DNA of 64,000 nt from assembly GCA_944325825.1 (NCBI GenBank), contig CALVBP010000001.1:1-64000 (forward strand). The letters run 5' to 3'. Positions 16,307 to 25,230 of the stretch are shown in pieces (position 1 is the first letter of the stretch; each line of letters begins with the position of its first letter). The notes under the pieces were generated by a model. The model did no database searches. It was given only the letters and a program-made list of their open reading frames with translations, and was not told the DNA's origin. This DNA comes from Candidatus Gastranaerophilales bacterium. GTDB lineage: Bacteria; Cyanobacteriota; Vampirovibrionia; Gastranaerophilales; Gastranaerophilaceae. Made by a program: the position numbers and the translations under genes.

Positions 16307-19300
16307 TTATCTGTTAAGATTGTTTATCATCCCCAACAGAAATTCCATATTAACATTTCTGGTTGTTGAAGCCAGCGTAGCACTTGCCTCCTGCAATATT
16401 TGATACCGTATAAAGTTCGAACTTTCTTCGGCGACATCTGCATCTCTTAATGTAGAGCGGGTTGACGTCAGGTTCTCGAGCTGAATAGCGTGGCTTTCCA
16501 ATATACTTTCCAATCTGTTTATTGTACTTCCGATATTTATTAATTGTTCATCTACGGTTTTTATCAGGTCATCTATTTTTTCAATATTGCTTTCTCGTCC
16601 TCTTTCTGTAAGGAAATCCACTTTGAAATCAAAAAGGTTGAAGGATATTGACATATTTAAAAAAGAGCTGTCACCTGTTCCCAGGTCAATTTTTAATCTT
16701 AGTTCAAACGGGCGTGGAGTAATATCAACCACGTTTGTAAATATAGTGGCGGAACCGTTGTTAATAACTGTATTTCTGTCGCCGGCTTCACCATCGATAG
16801 TATTATTGCTCCCCTCGGATATCATAAATTCGTCGTTGGAATCTCCGCCGAGAGCCGTATTTGAATCACCCCGCAAGGTTACTTTATCCACTCCTGAGCC
16901 GCCCTGATAGGTATTGTCGGTTCCTTCTATTTCTGTTTCGTTCGTTCCGCCCGTAGTGCTTATTGTATTATTATTCCCGTAGATATCAAAAATATCATCG
17001 CCGTCTCCGGTAGTTATTGTATTGGTATTCCCTTCAACTTCTATTTCTTTGCTGCCTGAAACTGTTGTGTATTTATTATTATCACCTTTTAGATTAAGCG
17101 AATGGTCTCCGCTGTTAATAGTTATATTATTGCCGTCTCCAATTATATTGACTGTTCCGGCTGCGTTTAATGAACTTATTATATTGTTATCACCGTCAAT
17201 TCCGATGATATTATTTCCGCTTCCGGTCACAACACTGTTATTCACCCCGATTACAGAAATTTTATTATCTCCGTCTCCGAGACGAAGTTCGTTATCATTA
17301 TCATTTATTGTTACCGTGTTATTTCCGGAAGAGCCTGTTATTACATTGCCTTCGCCGTTTACGGTAACTCTGTTATTTCCGTCTCCGAGATTGATGTTTG
17401 TATTATTGCCGCTGTTTATTAAGATAGTGTCGTTCCCGTCTCCGAGGTCAACCGTTTGATTTGTTGATGCATTCAGGGTGATACTGTCATTACCCGCTCC
17501 GCCATTGAGAGAATTATTCTCTGACTGCATAATAAGGGTATCAGACCCAGCGTTTCCGTTGACAATGTTATTACTTCCCTGTTCTATTGTTATTCTGTCA
17601 TTCAGATTACTTCCGTTAAAAGTATTGTTATTTCCCCGGATATTTAATATTGCGGCTTCATTTTCTTCCGCATCTATTTTAAAATTATCTCCTGTTACGG
17701 TTATAACGCCGGTATTAGGGTTTAGGGAGTATTGTAAAACATTATTTCCTCCAAAGTTGTTTGTAACGGTGTAAGTCTTGCCGTTCAGGCTAAAGGTTTT
17801 TGTTTCTCCTTGAGAAGTGAATGAAAGAGCTCCGCTGTTAGGGTCAGTTACAGCGTTCATTATGCTGCTCGTTCCGCTTGAATTGTCGATATATAAGTTA
17901 CCTCCTGTTCCGCCGTCTACGGTGTTACCTTCACCGTCGATTACAAAATAGTCATCTCCGCCTCCGCCGAGAATAGTATTGTTATTCCCGTTTATATAGA
18001 ATGTATCATTGCCGGAAGCTCCTGATATACTGGCTGAGTCAGTGTTTATATTGTAGATATTATCCCCGCCGTCATCGGTTATATTTACTCTGACATTTAT
18101 GTTATAAGTATCATTTCCGGTCCCGCCATTGTAATTATAACTGATTGAACCGCTATATAAATTAAAAGTATCATCCCCGTCATCACCATAGATATGTGCA
18201 TTGCCGTAAGCATCAATAATATCATCTCCATTTCCGCCATGAACACCCTGATCGCCGAGTTTGCCGACTGTAATATAGTCATTGCCGCCCAGTCCGTAAG
18301 TCGAACCTGCATAAGAGCCCGCATAAATTGTATCATCCAAGTTCCCGCCGTAGAAAACAAGAGAATACCCTATTATTGAAACATTATGTTGGGCATTTGT
18401 TTGTCCTATAATTGTTAGCTGGTTGCTGCCAAAAGATATAACTCCGGTTATAGAATTATAATCATATAATACAGAAACTTCATGCGCATTTGAATTAGTA
18501 ATAGTATATTCAATACCATTAATACTAATCGTTCTTGTCTCATGGGGAGCAAGAAAGAGGGATGATGAATTATCAATTGTTCCAAATCCGGTTACAAGTG
18601 TATAATCTCCTAAAGAAGCATTTAACGTATTATTACCGGAACCCGCTCTTATTGAGGAATTATTAATTTCTGAAACAGCGTTGAAAACATTGTTCCCTTC
18701 TCCTAAATCAATATGATTTCCGATTGAAGAATTAGTATAGGTGAGGCTTACTTCATCATCGCCGTCTCCTGCATAAATAACGTTATAATTGCCTGATACG
18801 GTAATTTTGTCTTTCCCGTTTCCTGTAATTATTTTAGTATAAGAGGTTGAGTTTACTATATTATCGCCGTCTCCTAAATATACTGCACAACTTGAAGTCG
18901 TCGTTGTAACAGTATCTCCCATATCTCCGCCATAGAAATATTGTGCTGAAGATTTGAGTATAACATTGTGTTTTATATCTTTCTGACCTGTTATTGTAAA
19001 TGATGTTCCTGTAAAGGTTATCTGTCCTGAATCACTCACCGAATATAATAAAGATTTCTCAGAATTATTTCTGTTATATATTGAATAGGTATTGCCATTA
19101 ATTACAATGTCTTTTGTTTCTTTTGCTGCGAAAGATACTGAATAATTATTTGCCCCCGGGACATTGGTTTTAATGGTATTAGTTCCATTATCAATAATAG
19201 AATTTGTGCCGGCTCCGCCGTCAATTACACTACTTGTTCCGGAAATGATATTAAAATGGTCTTCACCGTCTTCTCCGTACGCTGCAACACTGCTGTTGCC

Positions 19301-20431
19301 GGAATTAATATTAAAAATATCATCCCCGTTTCCGCCATAAATCCCCCTTGCATAGGCATTTGCATTAAAGGTATCGTTTCCGTCCCCGCCATACATATAT
19401 GCGCCATATCCGTTAGCAGTAATTGTATCATCTCCCCCTTCGCCATATAAATAAGCAGTACTTGTATTTTCAGAAAGCAGAGTATCATTTCCGTCACCCG
19501 CATATACATAGTTATAACTGGAGTTTCGTAATAGCTTTACATAATCATCTTTATCCCCGCCGTATACATAATTATACTGACCGTCAATAATCAAACTATG
19601 AGAAACATCCTTTTGTCCACGTATGTCAAAATTTGAGCCATAGAAAGTCAGTTCTCCCGTGGTTGTATCTTTAGAATACGATATTGTCTGAGCGGTTGTC
19701 AGACGATTTTTTATTTCATATTCTACCCCGTCTATTGTGACTGTTTTAGTCTGGCTTCCGTTAAAATCTTCGGCTCCGGTTATATCTCCGGCTTTTTGTG
19801 ATGTTGAAGCCTGTTTCGCCGGTGCCGCCGGCTTGTTTGAAGAAAAAAGCTGCACGGAAGGTTCTTCCTCCCATGCAGCAGGAATAGATTGGGTAAACGT
19901 ATTATTAGAAATCTTTTCGGTCGAAGAAGTTTTAGTCAAAACCTGCCCGTTTACTTTTACAACTGCATTATTGAGTCTGTTAACTCCTGTAGTGGCAACA
20001 GCATTCTCCTGAGGGGTATAAAAAAGTTTCATCCCGTTAAATTCAGTATTTTCTCTTATATAGTTTATCTGGGCAATTATTTCATCGGCTTCTGCCTGCA
20101 TAGCTTCCAGACTCTGCTCTCCGTATGTCCCGTTCATTGCCTGAACAGACAAATTCCGTAACCGTTTTAACAGGTTTGATATTTCTTCCAAACCTCCCTG
20201 TGCCGTTGAAAGTAACGAGATGCCGTCTTCCGTATTGTTTCTGACTCTTAACAGGGAACTTATTTTTGTAGATAAGTTCGTTACAATACTTAAATTTGCC
20301 GCATTGTCTTTTGCATGATTTATTTTATACCCGGTTGTTAAACGCTCTATACTCTTATTAATTCCGTTTGTAGAATTATTCAGGCTTTCTAAAATTATCA
20401 TATCCGTGAGGTTTGTGTTTATGCTTACCAT
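16307..20431 (-). CDS. fliC: Giant flagellin with RTX-like beta-roll insertion
   Basis: 1374 residues against 270-550 for most flagellins. Residues 1-140 are a standard flagellin D0/D1 (NTNLTDMIILESLNN, ERLTTGYKINHAKDNAANL, GGLEEISNLLKRLRNLSVQA); the last 110 or so are the C-terminal D1/D0 (STLRDADVAEESSNFIRYQI, ending MEFLLGMINNLNR). Between lie four modules beginning near residues 228, 437, 630 and 873. Each opens with a short beta unit (T.x.I.G.xY.I.N, then a GQKD/GQTN turn) and continues into GGxGxDxx nonapeptides such as GGDGNDTF and GDGDDTLL, the calcium-binding RTX motif. The fourth module is longest and Asn-rich (GDNN). GGGAGGT precedes the ATG. It is exported by the flagellar apparatus and polymerises into filament, by family knowledge. 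Confidence 0.95.
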   Translation of the reverse strand: MVSINTNLTDMIILESLNNSTNGINKSIERLTTGYKINHAKDNAANLSIVTNLSTKISSLLRVRNNTEDGISLLSTAQGGLEEISNLLKRLRNLSVQAMNGTYGEQSLEAMQAEADEIIAQINYIRENTEFNGMKLFYTPQENAVATTGVNRLNNAVVKVNGQVLTKTSSTEKISNNTFTQSIPAAWEEEPSVQLFSSNKPAAPAKQASTSQKAGDITGAEDFNGSQTKTVTIDGVEYEIKNRLTTAQTISYSKDTTTGELTFYGSNFDIRGQKDVSHSLIIDGQYNYVYGGDKDDYVKLLRNSSYNYVYAGDGNDTLLSENTSTAYLYGEGGDDTITANGYGAYMYGGDGNDTFNANAYARGIYGGNGDDIFNINSGNSSVAAYGEDGEDHFNIISGTSSVIDGGAGTNSIIDNGTNTIKTNVPGANNYSVSFAAKETKDIVINGNTYSIYNRNNSEKSLLYSVSDSGQITFTGTSFTITGQKDIKHNVILKSSAQYFYGGDMGDTVTTTTSSCAVYLGDGDNIVNSTSYTKIITGNGKDKITVSGNYNVIYAGDGDDEVSLTYTNSSIGNHIDLGEGNNVFNAVSEINNSSIRAGSGNNTLNASLGDYTLVTGFGTIDNSSSLFLAPHETRTISINGIEYTITNSNAHEVSVLYDYNSITGVISFGSNQLTIIGQTNAQHNVSIIGYSLVFYGGNLDDTIYAGSYAGSTYGLGGNDYITVGKLGDQGVHGGNGDDIIDAYGNAHIYGDDGDDTFNLYSGSISYNYNGGTGNDTYNINVRVNITDDGGDNIYNINTDSASISGASGNDTFYINGNNNTILGGGGDDYFVIDGEGNTVDGGTGGNLYIDNSSGTSSIMNAVTDPNSGALSFTSQGETKTFSLNGKTYTVTNNFGGNNVLQYSLNPNTGVITVTGDNFKIDAEENEAAILNIRGNNNTFNGSNLNDRITIEQGSNNIVNGNAGSDTLIMQSENNSLNGGAGNDSITLNASTNQTVDLGDGNDTILINSGNNTNINLGDGNNRVTVNGEGNVITGSSGNNTVTINDNDNELRLGDGDNKISVIGVNNSVVTGSGNNIIGIDGDNNIISSLNAAGTVNIIGDGNNITINSGDHSLNLKGDNNKYTTVSGSKEIEVEGNTNTITTGDGDDIFDIYGNNNTISTTGGTNETEIEGTDNTYQGGSGVDKVTLRGDSNTALGGDSNDEFMISEGSNNTIDGEAGDRNTVINNGSATIFTNVVDITPRPFELRLKIDLGTGDSSFLNMSISFNLFDFKVDFLTERGRESNIEKIDDLIKTVDEQLINIGSTINRLESILESHAIQLENLTSTRSTLRDADVAEESSNFIRYQILQEASATLASTTRNVNMEFLLGMINNLNR

Positions 20432-20637
20432 AAATCTACCTCCCGGTCTTTATTCTGTTTATCCTGGTTAGAAAACTTTATAAAAAGCTCTAATTTTGGG
20501 TTGTGTGCATTTGGTGCAATTGCTCGGTATGACTGCATTAGAGGTCGCCCCCCCCCCCTTAAAAGCCCCGGGACGGCAGGTAAGCAGACTGAATGCTGAT
20601 AAATTATTTCATTAATCGTCTTGCTTATGATACCCAT
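20425..20637 (-). CDS. Possible 70-residue leader ORF, coupled to the flagellin start
   Basis: The frame starts at ATG 20637 (MGIISKTINEIIYQ) and ends at a TAA (20427-20425) that overlaps the flagellin ATG by a few bases (TTTATGGTAA). It crosses an 11-G tract. It has no strong ribosome site and no recognisable domain, so it may be only the 5' leader of the flagellin mRNA. Confidence 0.25.
   Translation of the reverse strand: MGIISKTINEIIYQHSVCLPAVPGLLRGGGRPLMQSYRAIAPNAHNPKLELFIKFSNQDKQNKDREVDLW
20548..20558. repeat. Homopolymer tract (11 C on plus, 11 G on minus) upstream of flagellin
   Basis: An uninterrupted run of 11 C in AT-rich DNA, 117-127 nt before the flagellin start on the coding strand. 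Runs of this length are prone to slipped-strand change. It lies in the flagellin leader or within the possible leader ORF. Confidence 0.9.
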
Positions 20638-20887
20638 ATCTCTATCGATTTTTTGTTATGAATCCTTTCATGTTACTAAATTCCACATTTTGTGGTTTTT
20701 ATAACACTTTAGAAAAAAGATTTAACAAATATTTACAATTTCTATTCCCAATATATATATTATCAGTTATTCTTTCCTTATCAATTATGAAATATTTCTT
20801 AATATCAATTTATAAAGCTGTGCTTTTTATTCCCCAGTATTTACATTTCAGCATTCTCGGGGTATCATTTTTGAAGGGAGACAAACT
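20638..20887. other. AT-rich intergenic region between flagellin leader and pheS
   Basis: It probably holds the divergent promoters of flagellin (minus) and pheS (plus). No confident sigma-28 or sigma-70 promoter could be fixed. GGGAG at 20876-20880 is the pheS ribosome site. A 77-codon frame here is judged spurious. Confidence 0.5.
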
Positions 20888-21922
20888 ATGAAAACGCAAC
20901 TGGAAAATATTTATGCATCAGCTAAATCAGATATTGAAAAAGCTCAAACAATAAGTGATATTGATGAAATCCGCCTTAAATACCTTAGCAGAAAAGGTGA
21001 ATTTAACTCTATAAAAAAGGGTTTGAAAGACTTATCTGATGAAGATAAAAGAACTGTAGGCGCACTTGCAAACCGGATAACACAAGATTTAGAGAATCTG
21101 CTTAAAGAAAAACATGAAATGTTTTATCAAAAAGAGCTTAACGCAAAGCTGGAGCACGACAGAATAGATATAACTTTGAGCGGGAAATATATTCCGGAAG
21201 GTAAAGTTCATCCCATAACATCTACAACCAATGAAATTGTTACTATTTTCCAGAATCTTGGCTTTTCAGTTATCTCTCCGGAACTTTCACCGGAAGTTGA
21301 AACGGAATACTATAACTTTGATATGTTAAATGTACCGCAAGACCATCCGGCAAGAGATGTTCAGGATACTTTTTATTTGAAAGATATTCCTTTTGGTGTA
21401 TTAAGAAGTCAGACTTCCGGTGCACAAATTCACGTTATGGAAAACCAGAAACCGCCCATTAAGGTTATCGCACCGGGACGTGTTTACAGAAATGAAAATA
21501 TAAATTCAAGGAAAAATAACTTCTTCCATCAAATAGAAGGGCTTTATGTTGATAAAGGAATAACTTTCGGGGATTTAAAAGGTGTTTTAAACGAATTTAT
21601 CAGATTATATTTCGGCTCGGCAAGACCGACAAGGTTCAGAAGCAGTTTCTTCCCGTTTACGGAACCTTCGGCTGAAGTAGATGTTCAGTGTATAATGTGT
21701 CAGGGTAAAGGCTGCCGTACGTGCAGCGGCACAGGCTGGCTGGAAGTATTAGGCGCCGGCATGGTTGATGTTAATGTGCTGAAAGGTGTCGGAATTGACC
21801 CTGAGATATATTCGGGATTTGCATTCGGCATGGGGGTTGAAAGGCTTTCTATGCTTAAATATGCCATTGATGATATAAGATTATTCTTCAATAATGACAA
21901 GAGGTTTTTAGAACAGTTCTAA
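20888..21922 (+). CDS. pheS: Phenylalanyl-tRNA synthetase alpha subunit
   Basis: Charges tRNA-Phe together with PheT. 344 residues: an N-terminal coiled coil (1-90), then the class II catalytic core with DMLNVPQDHPARDVQDTFY, GRVYRNENINSRKNNFFHQ (motif 2) and FAFGMGVERLSML (motif 3). An inserted CxxC...CRTC segment (residues about 259-276) is present, as in some bacterial PheS. pheT is not next to it. It converges with sdaAA, overlapping by 4 nt. Confidence 0.95.
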   Translation: MKTQLENIYASAKSDIEKAQTISDIDEIRLKYLSRKGEFNSIKKGLKDLSDEDKRTVGALANRITQDLENLLKEKHEMFYQKELNAKLEHDRIDITLSGKYIPEGKVHPITSTTNEIVTIFQNLGFSVISPELSPEVETEYYNFDMLNVPQDHPARDVQDTFYLKDIPFGVLRSQTSGAQIHVMENQKPPIKVIAPGRVYRNENINSRKNNFFHQIEGLYVDKGITFGDLKGVLNEFIRLYFGSARPTRFRSSFFPFTEPSAEVDVQCIMCQGKGCRTCSGTGWLEVLGAGMVDVNVLKGVGIDPEIYSGFAFGMGVERLSMLKYAIDDIRLFFNNDKRFLEQF

Positions 21923-22797
21923 TCTTTTTTAAAGAGGACTTTTTCAAGTTCAAGAGCTGTCTTTGTTCTGGCAAGACCTCCGGTCGATGTTTCTTTAAGA
22001 ACAGGAGACATTAGTTCCCCTGTTCGTTTTAGTACATCAGCGACTTCGTCTATAGGGATTTTACTTTTTATGCCGCAAAGAGCGAGTTCTGCTGCTGTGA
22101 CCGCATGTACGGCGAGGAAGGCATTTCGTTTTATGCACGGAACTTCAACTAAACCGCATACCGGATCACAGGTTAAGCCCAGAATGTTTTTCATGGCAAG
22201 TGCAGCCGCTTGCAATATCTCTTCCGTTTCTCCGCCAAGCATCTCAACCAGAGCCCCTGCCGCCATAGCAGAAGCGACACCGCATTCGGCTTGACAGCCG
22301 GCAACTGCTCCGGCAAGCTGAACTTTGTTTGAAACAATTAATCCGATTGTTCCGGCAGTTAAAAGAGCATCAATTTGTTTTGTTTCCGGTATGTTTTTTT
22401 CTTCTGCAACAGCAATTATAACAGAAGGTACAATCCCGCAAGAACCGGCTGTAGGACAGGCAACAATTCTGCCCATTCGCAGGTTTTCTTCTGCGGTAGC
22501 CAGAGCATATGCTGTAATTTTTTCAAAGACTTTGCCGAAAAGTGAAGGCTGTTCTCTGTAGTGTTTCTTTAGTTTATCACAGTCATCTCCGCACCAGCCG
22601 GAAATTCCTTTTTCTGTCGACTTCAGGCCGTTTTTAACAGCAGATTTCATAGCCGTTAAATCTTCCAGAACCTTTATTCTTACCATATCGACTGTTATTT
22701 CGGCAAGTTCTGCTTCTTCTTCCTGAGCTATTTGATAAATAGGTTTATTTTCATCAAGACTTTTATTTCTTAAATCTTCAAAAGATAGAATTGCCAT
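21919..22797 (-). CDS. sdaAA: L-serine dehydratase, iron-sulfur dependent, alpha subunit
   Basis: Deaminates L-serine to pyruvate and ammonia using a [4Fe-4S] cluster that acts as Lewis acid. 292 residues; cluster-binding cysteines are visible in CPTAGSCGIVPS, CQAECGVASAMAAGA and CDPVCGLVEVPC. Its ATG overlaps the sdaAB stop (TAATG), so the subunits are coupled. The oxygen-sensitive split enzyme fits an anaerobe. Confidence 0.94.
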   Translation of the reverse strand: MAILSFEDLRNKSLDENKPIYQIAQEEEAELAEITVDMVRIKVLEDLTAMKSAVKNGLKSTEKGISGWCGDDCDKLKKHYREQPSLFGKVFEKITAYALATAEENLRMGRIVACPTAGSCGIVPSVIIAVAEEKNIPETKQIDALLTAGTIGLIVSNKVQLAGAVAGCQAECGVASAMAAGALVEMLGGETEEILQAAALAMKNILGLTCDPVCGLVEVPCIKRNAFLAVHAVTAAELALCGIKSKIPIDEVADVLKRTGELMSPVLKETSTGGLARTKTALELEKVLFKKD

Positions 22798-23450
22798 TAT
22801 TTTAATTTCCTAACATTTGTTACAAAAAATACGTCATCAAGTTTTTTTATTTCATTTACAATATCATCTCCTGCCGGAATATCAAGTTCAATGCACATGG
22901 ATGCTACACCGCCCTTAGAGTTTCTGCCGCAGTGAAGAGTCGCAATATTGATTCTTTGTTTTTGTATAATATCTGCAACTTCGGATATCATACCGGGTTT
23001 GTCTTTATACATCAAAAGCAGGGTGTCGTAATTCCCCCTGATATTTACGTCAAAGCCGTCAATACTGTTAATTCTTATTTCTCCGGCTCCGACCGAATCA
23101 CCTGAAATTTTCATAGTATCATCAATTATAATGTCTACGGAGTTAGGGTGTCTTGATATGTCTTGAACATACTCATAGGAATATTGTACATCATGTACAA
23201 TATTAAAAATATCTTTTATTAATGAATCGTCTACCGAATATCCTAAAAGTCCGGCAAGAAGCCCTTTGTCTGTGCCATGCCCGAAGCCTGTTGTGGCAAA
23301 AGAATTGTATAAAACAAATTTTACTTTGGAAAACTTGTTTTTGTAAATATTTCTTGCCATAAGACCTAATCTAACAGCACCGGCTGTATGTGAACTGGAG
23401 GGGCCGACCATAATGGGGGAAATGACTGAGAATATAGACTTTTGTTCCAT
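22797..23450 (-). CDS. sdaAB: L-serine dehydratase, iron-sulfur dependent, beta subunit
   Basis: 217 residues: the SDH beta domain (SVISPIMVGPSSSHTAGAVRLG near the N terminus) and a C-terminal ACT domain (about 145-217, YKDKPGMISEVADIIQKQRI) which in the family senses serine. It is transcribed just after the receiver protein (3 nt gap) and before sdaAA. Confidence 0.94.
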   Translation of the reverse strand: MEQKSIFSVISPIMVGPSSSHTAGAVRLGLMARNIYKNKFSKVKFVLYNSFATTGFGHGTDKGLLAGLLGYSVDDSLIKDIFNIVHDVQYSYEYVQDISRHPNSVDIIIDDTMKISGDSVGAGEIRINSIDGFDVNIRGNYDTLLLMYKDKPGMISEVADIIQKQRINIATLHCGRNSKGGVASMCIELDIPAGDDIVNEIKKLDDVFFVTNVRKLK

Positions 23451-23452
23451 TT

Positions 23453-24055
23453 TTAGTAACTATCCTCATCTCCTTCATGGATATAGCCTTCCATGATTTT
23501 ATATAGTGCATTTTGCCAGTCGTTATTTTTTTCAAGGAAAAAGTCCGCACCTCTGGCTTTGCACTGCTGTTCGATTTCTTTCCTCGGAGAAGCTGTTATA
23601 ACACCAATAACTGTCTTTGTTCCGTACACAGCTGCCATTTTTTTGAGTTCCGTAAGAAGTATAAAACCTTCTCTCTCAGTCGGTATAAATAAATCCATAA
23701 CAATATAGCGGTATTTGCGTTTTTTAAACTTACTTACGGCATCATATATTTCCTGTGAACAGTCAATATCGTATTCAAATTGCGATAGCAGAACTTTCAG
23801 CTGATAAGTTATTACCCCTAAATCATCTACAATCAATATTGCCGGGTTTTTAGAGTCTTCTTCTGTTTCTTCTTCAACCCCGAGAGCTTTGCTGACAAAA
23901 GGCTTTTTAGCATTTTTGTTAAGTTCTTTTAAAGTATCAACAATATTAATTAATTGTTTTTTTAAATCGATTAACTCAACATTTTTAGGAACTCTTTCGT
24001 TTGTAATATTGTAAAACAATTCTAAAAATTCGTCATCTAAATCAATTAAGGGCAT
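23453..24055 (-). CDS. Response-regulator receiver protein with N-terminal helical extension
   Basis: 200 residues. About 1-70 is a helical, charged extension; about 71-192 is a receiver domain with ILIVDD, the phospho-acceptor in YIVMDLFIPTE, the ITAS switch and FFLEKN. There is no DNA-binding or enzymatic output, so signalling is probably through protein contact. CAGGAG precedes the ATG. It lies in one operon with sdaAB-sdaAA, but a regulatory link to serine catabolism is only positional. Confidence 0.88.
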   Translation of the reverse strand: MPLIDLDDEFLELFYNITNERVPKNVELIDLKKQLINIVDTLKELNKNAKKPFVSKALGVEEETEEDSKNPAILIVDDLGVITYQLKVLLSQFEYDIDCSQEIYDAVSKFKKRKYRYIVMDLFIPTEREGFILLTELKKMAAVYGTKTVIGVITASPRKEIEQQCKARGADFFLEKNNDWQNALYKIMEGYIHEGDEDSY

Positions 24056-24149
24056 AATAACTCCTGTTTATTAACATTTGTAAAAAAATTATAGCATATT
24101 AATCAAAAAAAAGTAAGAGAAAAACTTTATATAAACAAAGGGGAATAAT

Positions 24150-24293
24150 ATGTTTAGCAGTGAATTTATGAAATATTTAAGCTCAAAAAGCCTTGAGGAG
24201 AAAGAACAGCCGCAGATTAGGGAAAGTAATTCGGTTACTAAGCCTTTGCTGTATATTATTTTAAAATATAATGCTCTTCCTAAAAAGGCTTAA
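24150..24293 (+). CDS. 47-residue hypothetical small protein
   Basis: AAAGGGG lies 6 nt before the ATG. The frame encodes MFSSEFMKYLSSKSLEEKEQ, a polar middle, then KPLLYIILKYNALPKKA. A short hydrophobic patch near the C terminus could associate with a membrane. An ACTTTATATAAAC sequence (24125-24137) upstream resembles the second block of the two-part promoter, but the first block is not clear. Function is unknown. Confidence 0.6.
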   Translation: MFSSEFMKYLSSKSLEEKEQPQIRESNSVTKPLLYIILKYNALPKKA

Positions 24294-24335
24294 TAATACT
24301 TTGTTTGGTTTATTTTTGTTTTAATGATTTTAATG

Positions 24336-24341
24336 TATAAT
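24336..24341 (+). promoter_or_regulatory. -10 element 7 nt before the ATG (leaderless type)
   Basis: TATAAT at 24336-24341 is followed by 7 nt and then the ATG at 24349. No Shine-Dalgarno sequence fits, so transcription probably starts at the start codon. Confidence 0.6.
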
Positions 24342-24348
24342 TTATCAT

Positions 24349-25230
24349 ATGAAGAGAATTGTACTTATACTATCATTAATCTTAGTAACGGCAATCCCTG
24401 CTAATGCCTGGGAAATGCCTTCGTTTTTCAACTTGAGAATTACTAATAATGAAGCAAAAGAGGTTAAGAAAGTTCTTGAATCTCAGGTAAAATATGCAAA
24501 TAAAACCGATTTTGATAAGTTTATATCAACCTACGATTCAAAATATATTAACGCTGACGGCTTTAATTTGGAAACGTACTCGAATCTTGTAAAAGATACC
24601 TGGAATACTTATGACAAGATTGAATATGGTATTGAAATAAAGAATATTGCTGTTTGTGATGATAAAGCAATTGCGGAGTTAACGGAAACATCGTATGCGG
24701 AAATTCCGGTCAATGAAACATTAACCGGAGAACTAAAAAGTAATGCAAACAGTGTTTATTACCTCCAAAAAACAGAAGACGGATGGAAAGTCGTATCTGA
24801 CTCGATTCTTGATGAGACGACTACTATGCTCTATGGTGAAGCAAAAAATCTTGATATAAAACTTACTGTTCCGAAACAAATACTTGCGGATACGGAATAC
24901 ACTGCATCTCTGGAATTTATTCCGCCGGCAGAAACAATTGCCATTGCATCTATAACAAGCGAGAAAGTCGAATATCCGCAAAAACAGATGCAGGAAGTTT
25001 TCAGAAAGATGCCCGAAGATAATATTCTGGAACGTATTTTTCGCTCTAATACCGATAATGTTAATGAGTATATCGTAGCCTCTATAGGTCTAACCAGAGC
25101 TGATGTTACTGATTTGAGTATAAAATTAAGTCTTACGGGATTTGGTTATACTATCAAAAGAGTAAATGTAATTCCGCAAAATAAGTATATTACTTTGAAA
25201 GAAGAGCCTGAGAATGCAGAAAACAAGTAA
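24349..25230 (+). CDS. Exported protein with NTF2/SnoaL-like domain
   Basis: 293 residues. A signal peptide (1-20, cleavage after PANA) is followed by a domain at about 34-170 with the helix-then-sheet pattern and DGWKVVSDSI ending typical of NTF2-like folds, and a C-terminal beta-rich part (170-285). Periplasmic location is inferred. The 3' end overlaps lspA by 17 nt, so the two are coupled. No enzymatic residues could be identified. Confidence 0.78.
   Translation: MKRIVLILSLILVTAIPANAWEMPSFFNLRITNNEAKEVKKVLESQVKYANKTDFDKFISTYDSKYINADGFNLETYSNLVKDTWNTYDKIEYGIEIKNIAVCDDKAIAELTETSYAEIPVNETLTGELKSNANSVYYLQKTEDGWKVVSDSILDETTTMLYGEAKNLDIKLTVPKQILADTEYTASLEFIPPAETIAIASITSEKVEYPQKQMQEVFRKMPEDNILERIFRSNTDNVNEYIVASIGLTRADVTDLSIKLSLTGFGYTIKRVNVIPQNKYITLKEEPENAENK

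Noticed and set aside
17022-17459. Plus-strand frames of about 100-145 codons opposite the giant flagellin (also 16587-16907 and 17478-17774)
   Set aside because: They arise from the antisense of repeated GGxGxD codons; no start signals and low-complexity products.
20432-20660. Sigma-28 promoter upstream of the flagellin
   Set aside because: TAAAGTTT and a GGATAA-like sequence occur near 20470-20490, but only about 6-7 nt apart where 11 would be needed.
20658-20891. 77-codon frame between flagellin and pheS
   Set aside because: Composition (Phe, Ile, Leu, Tyr) is what AT-rich non-coding DNA gives, there is no ribosome site, and it runs into the pheS start.
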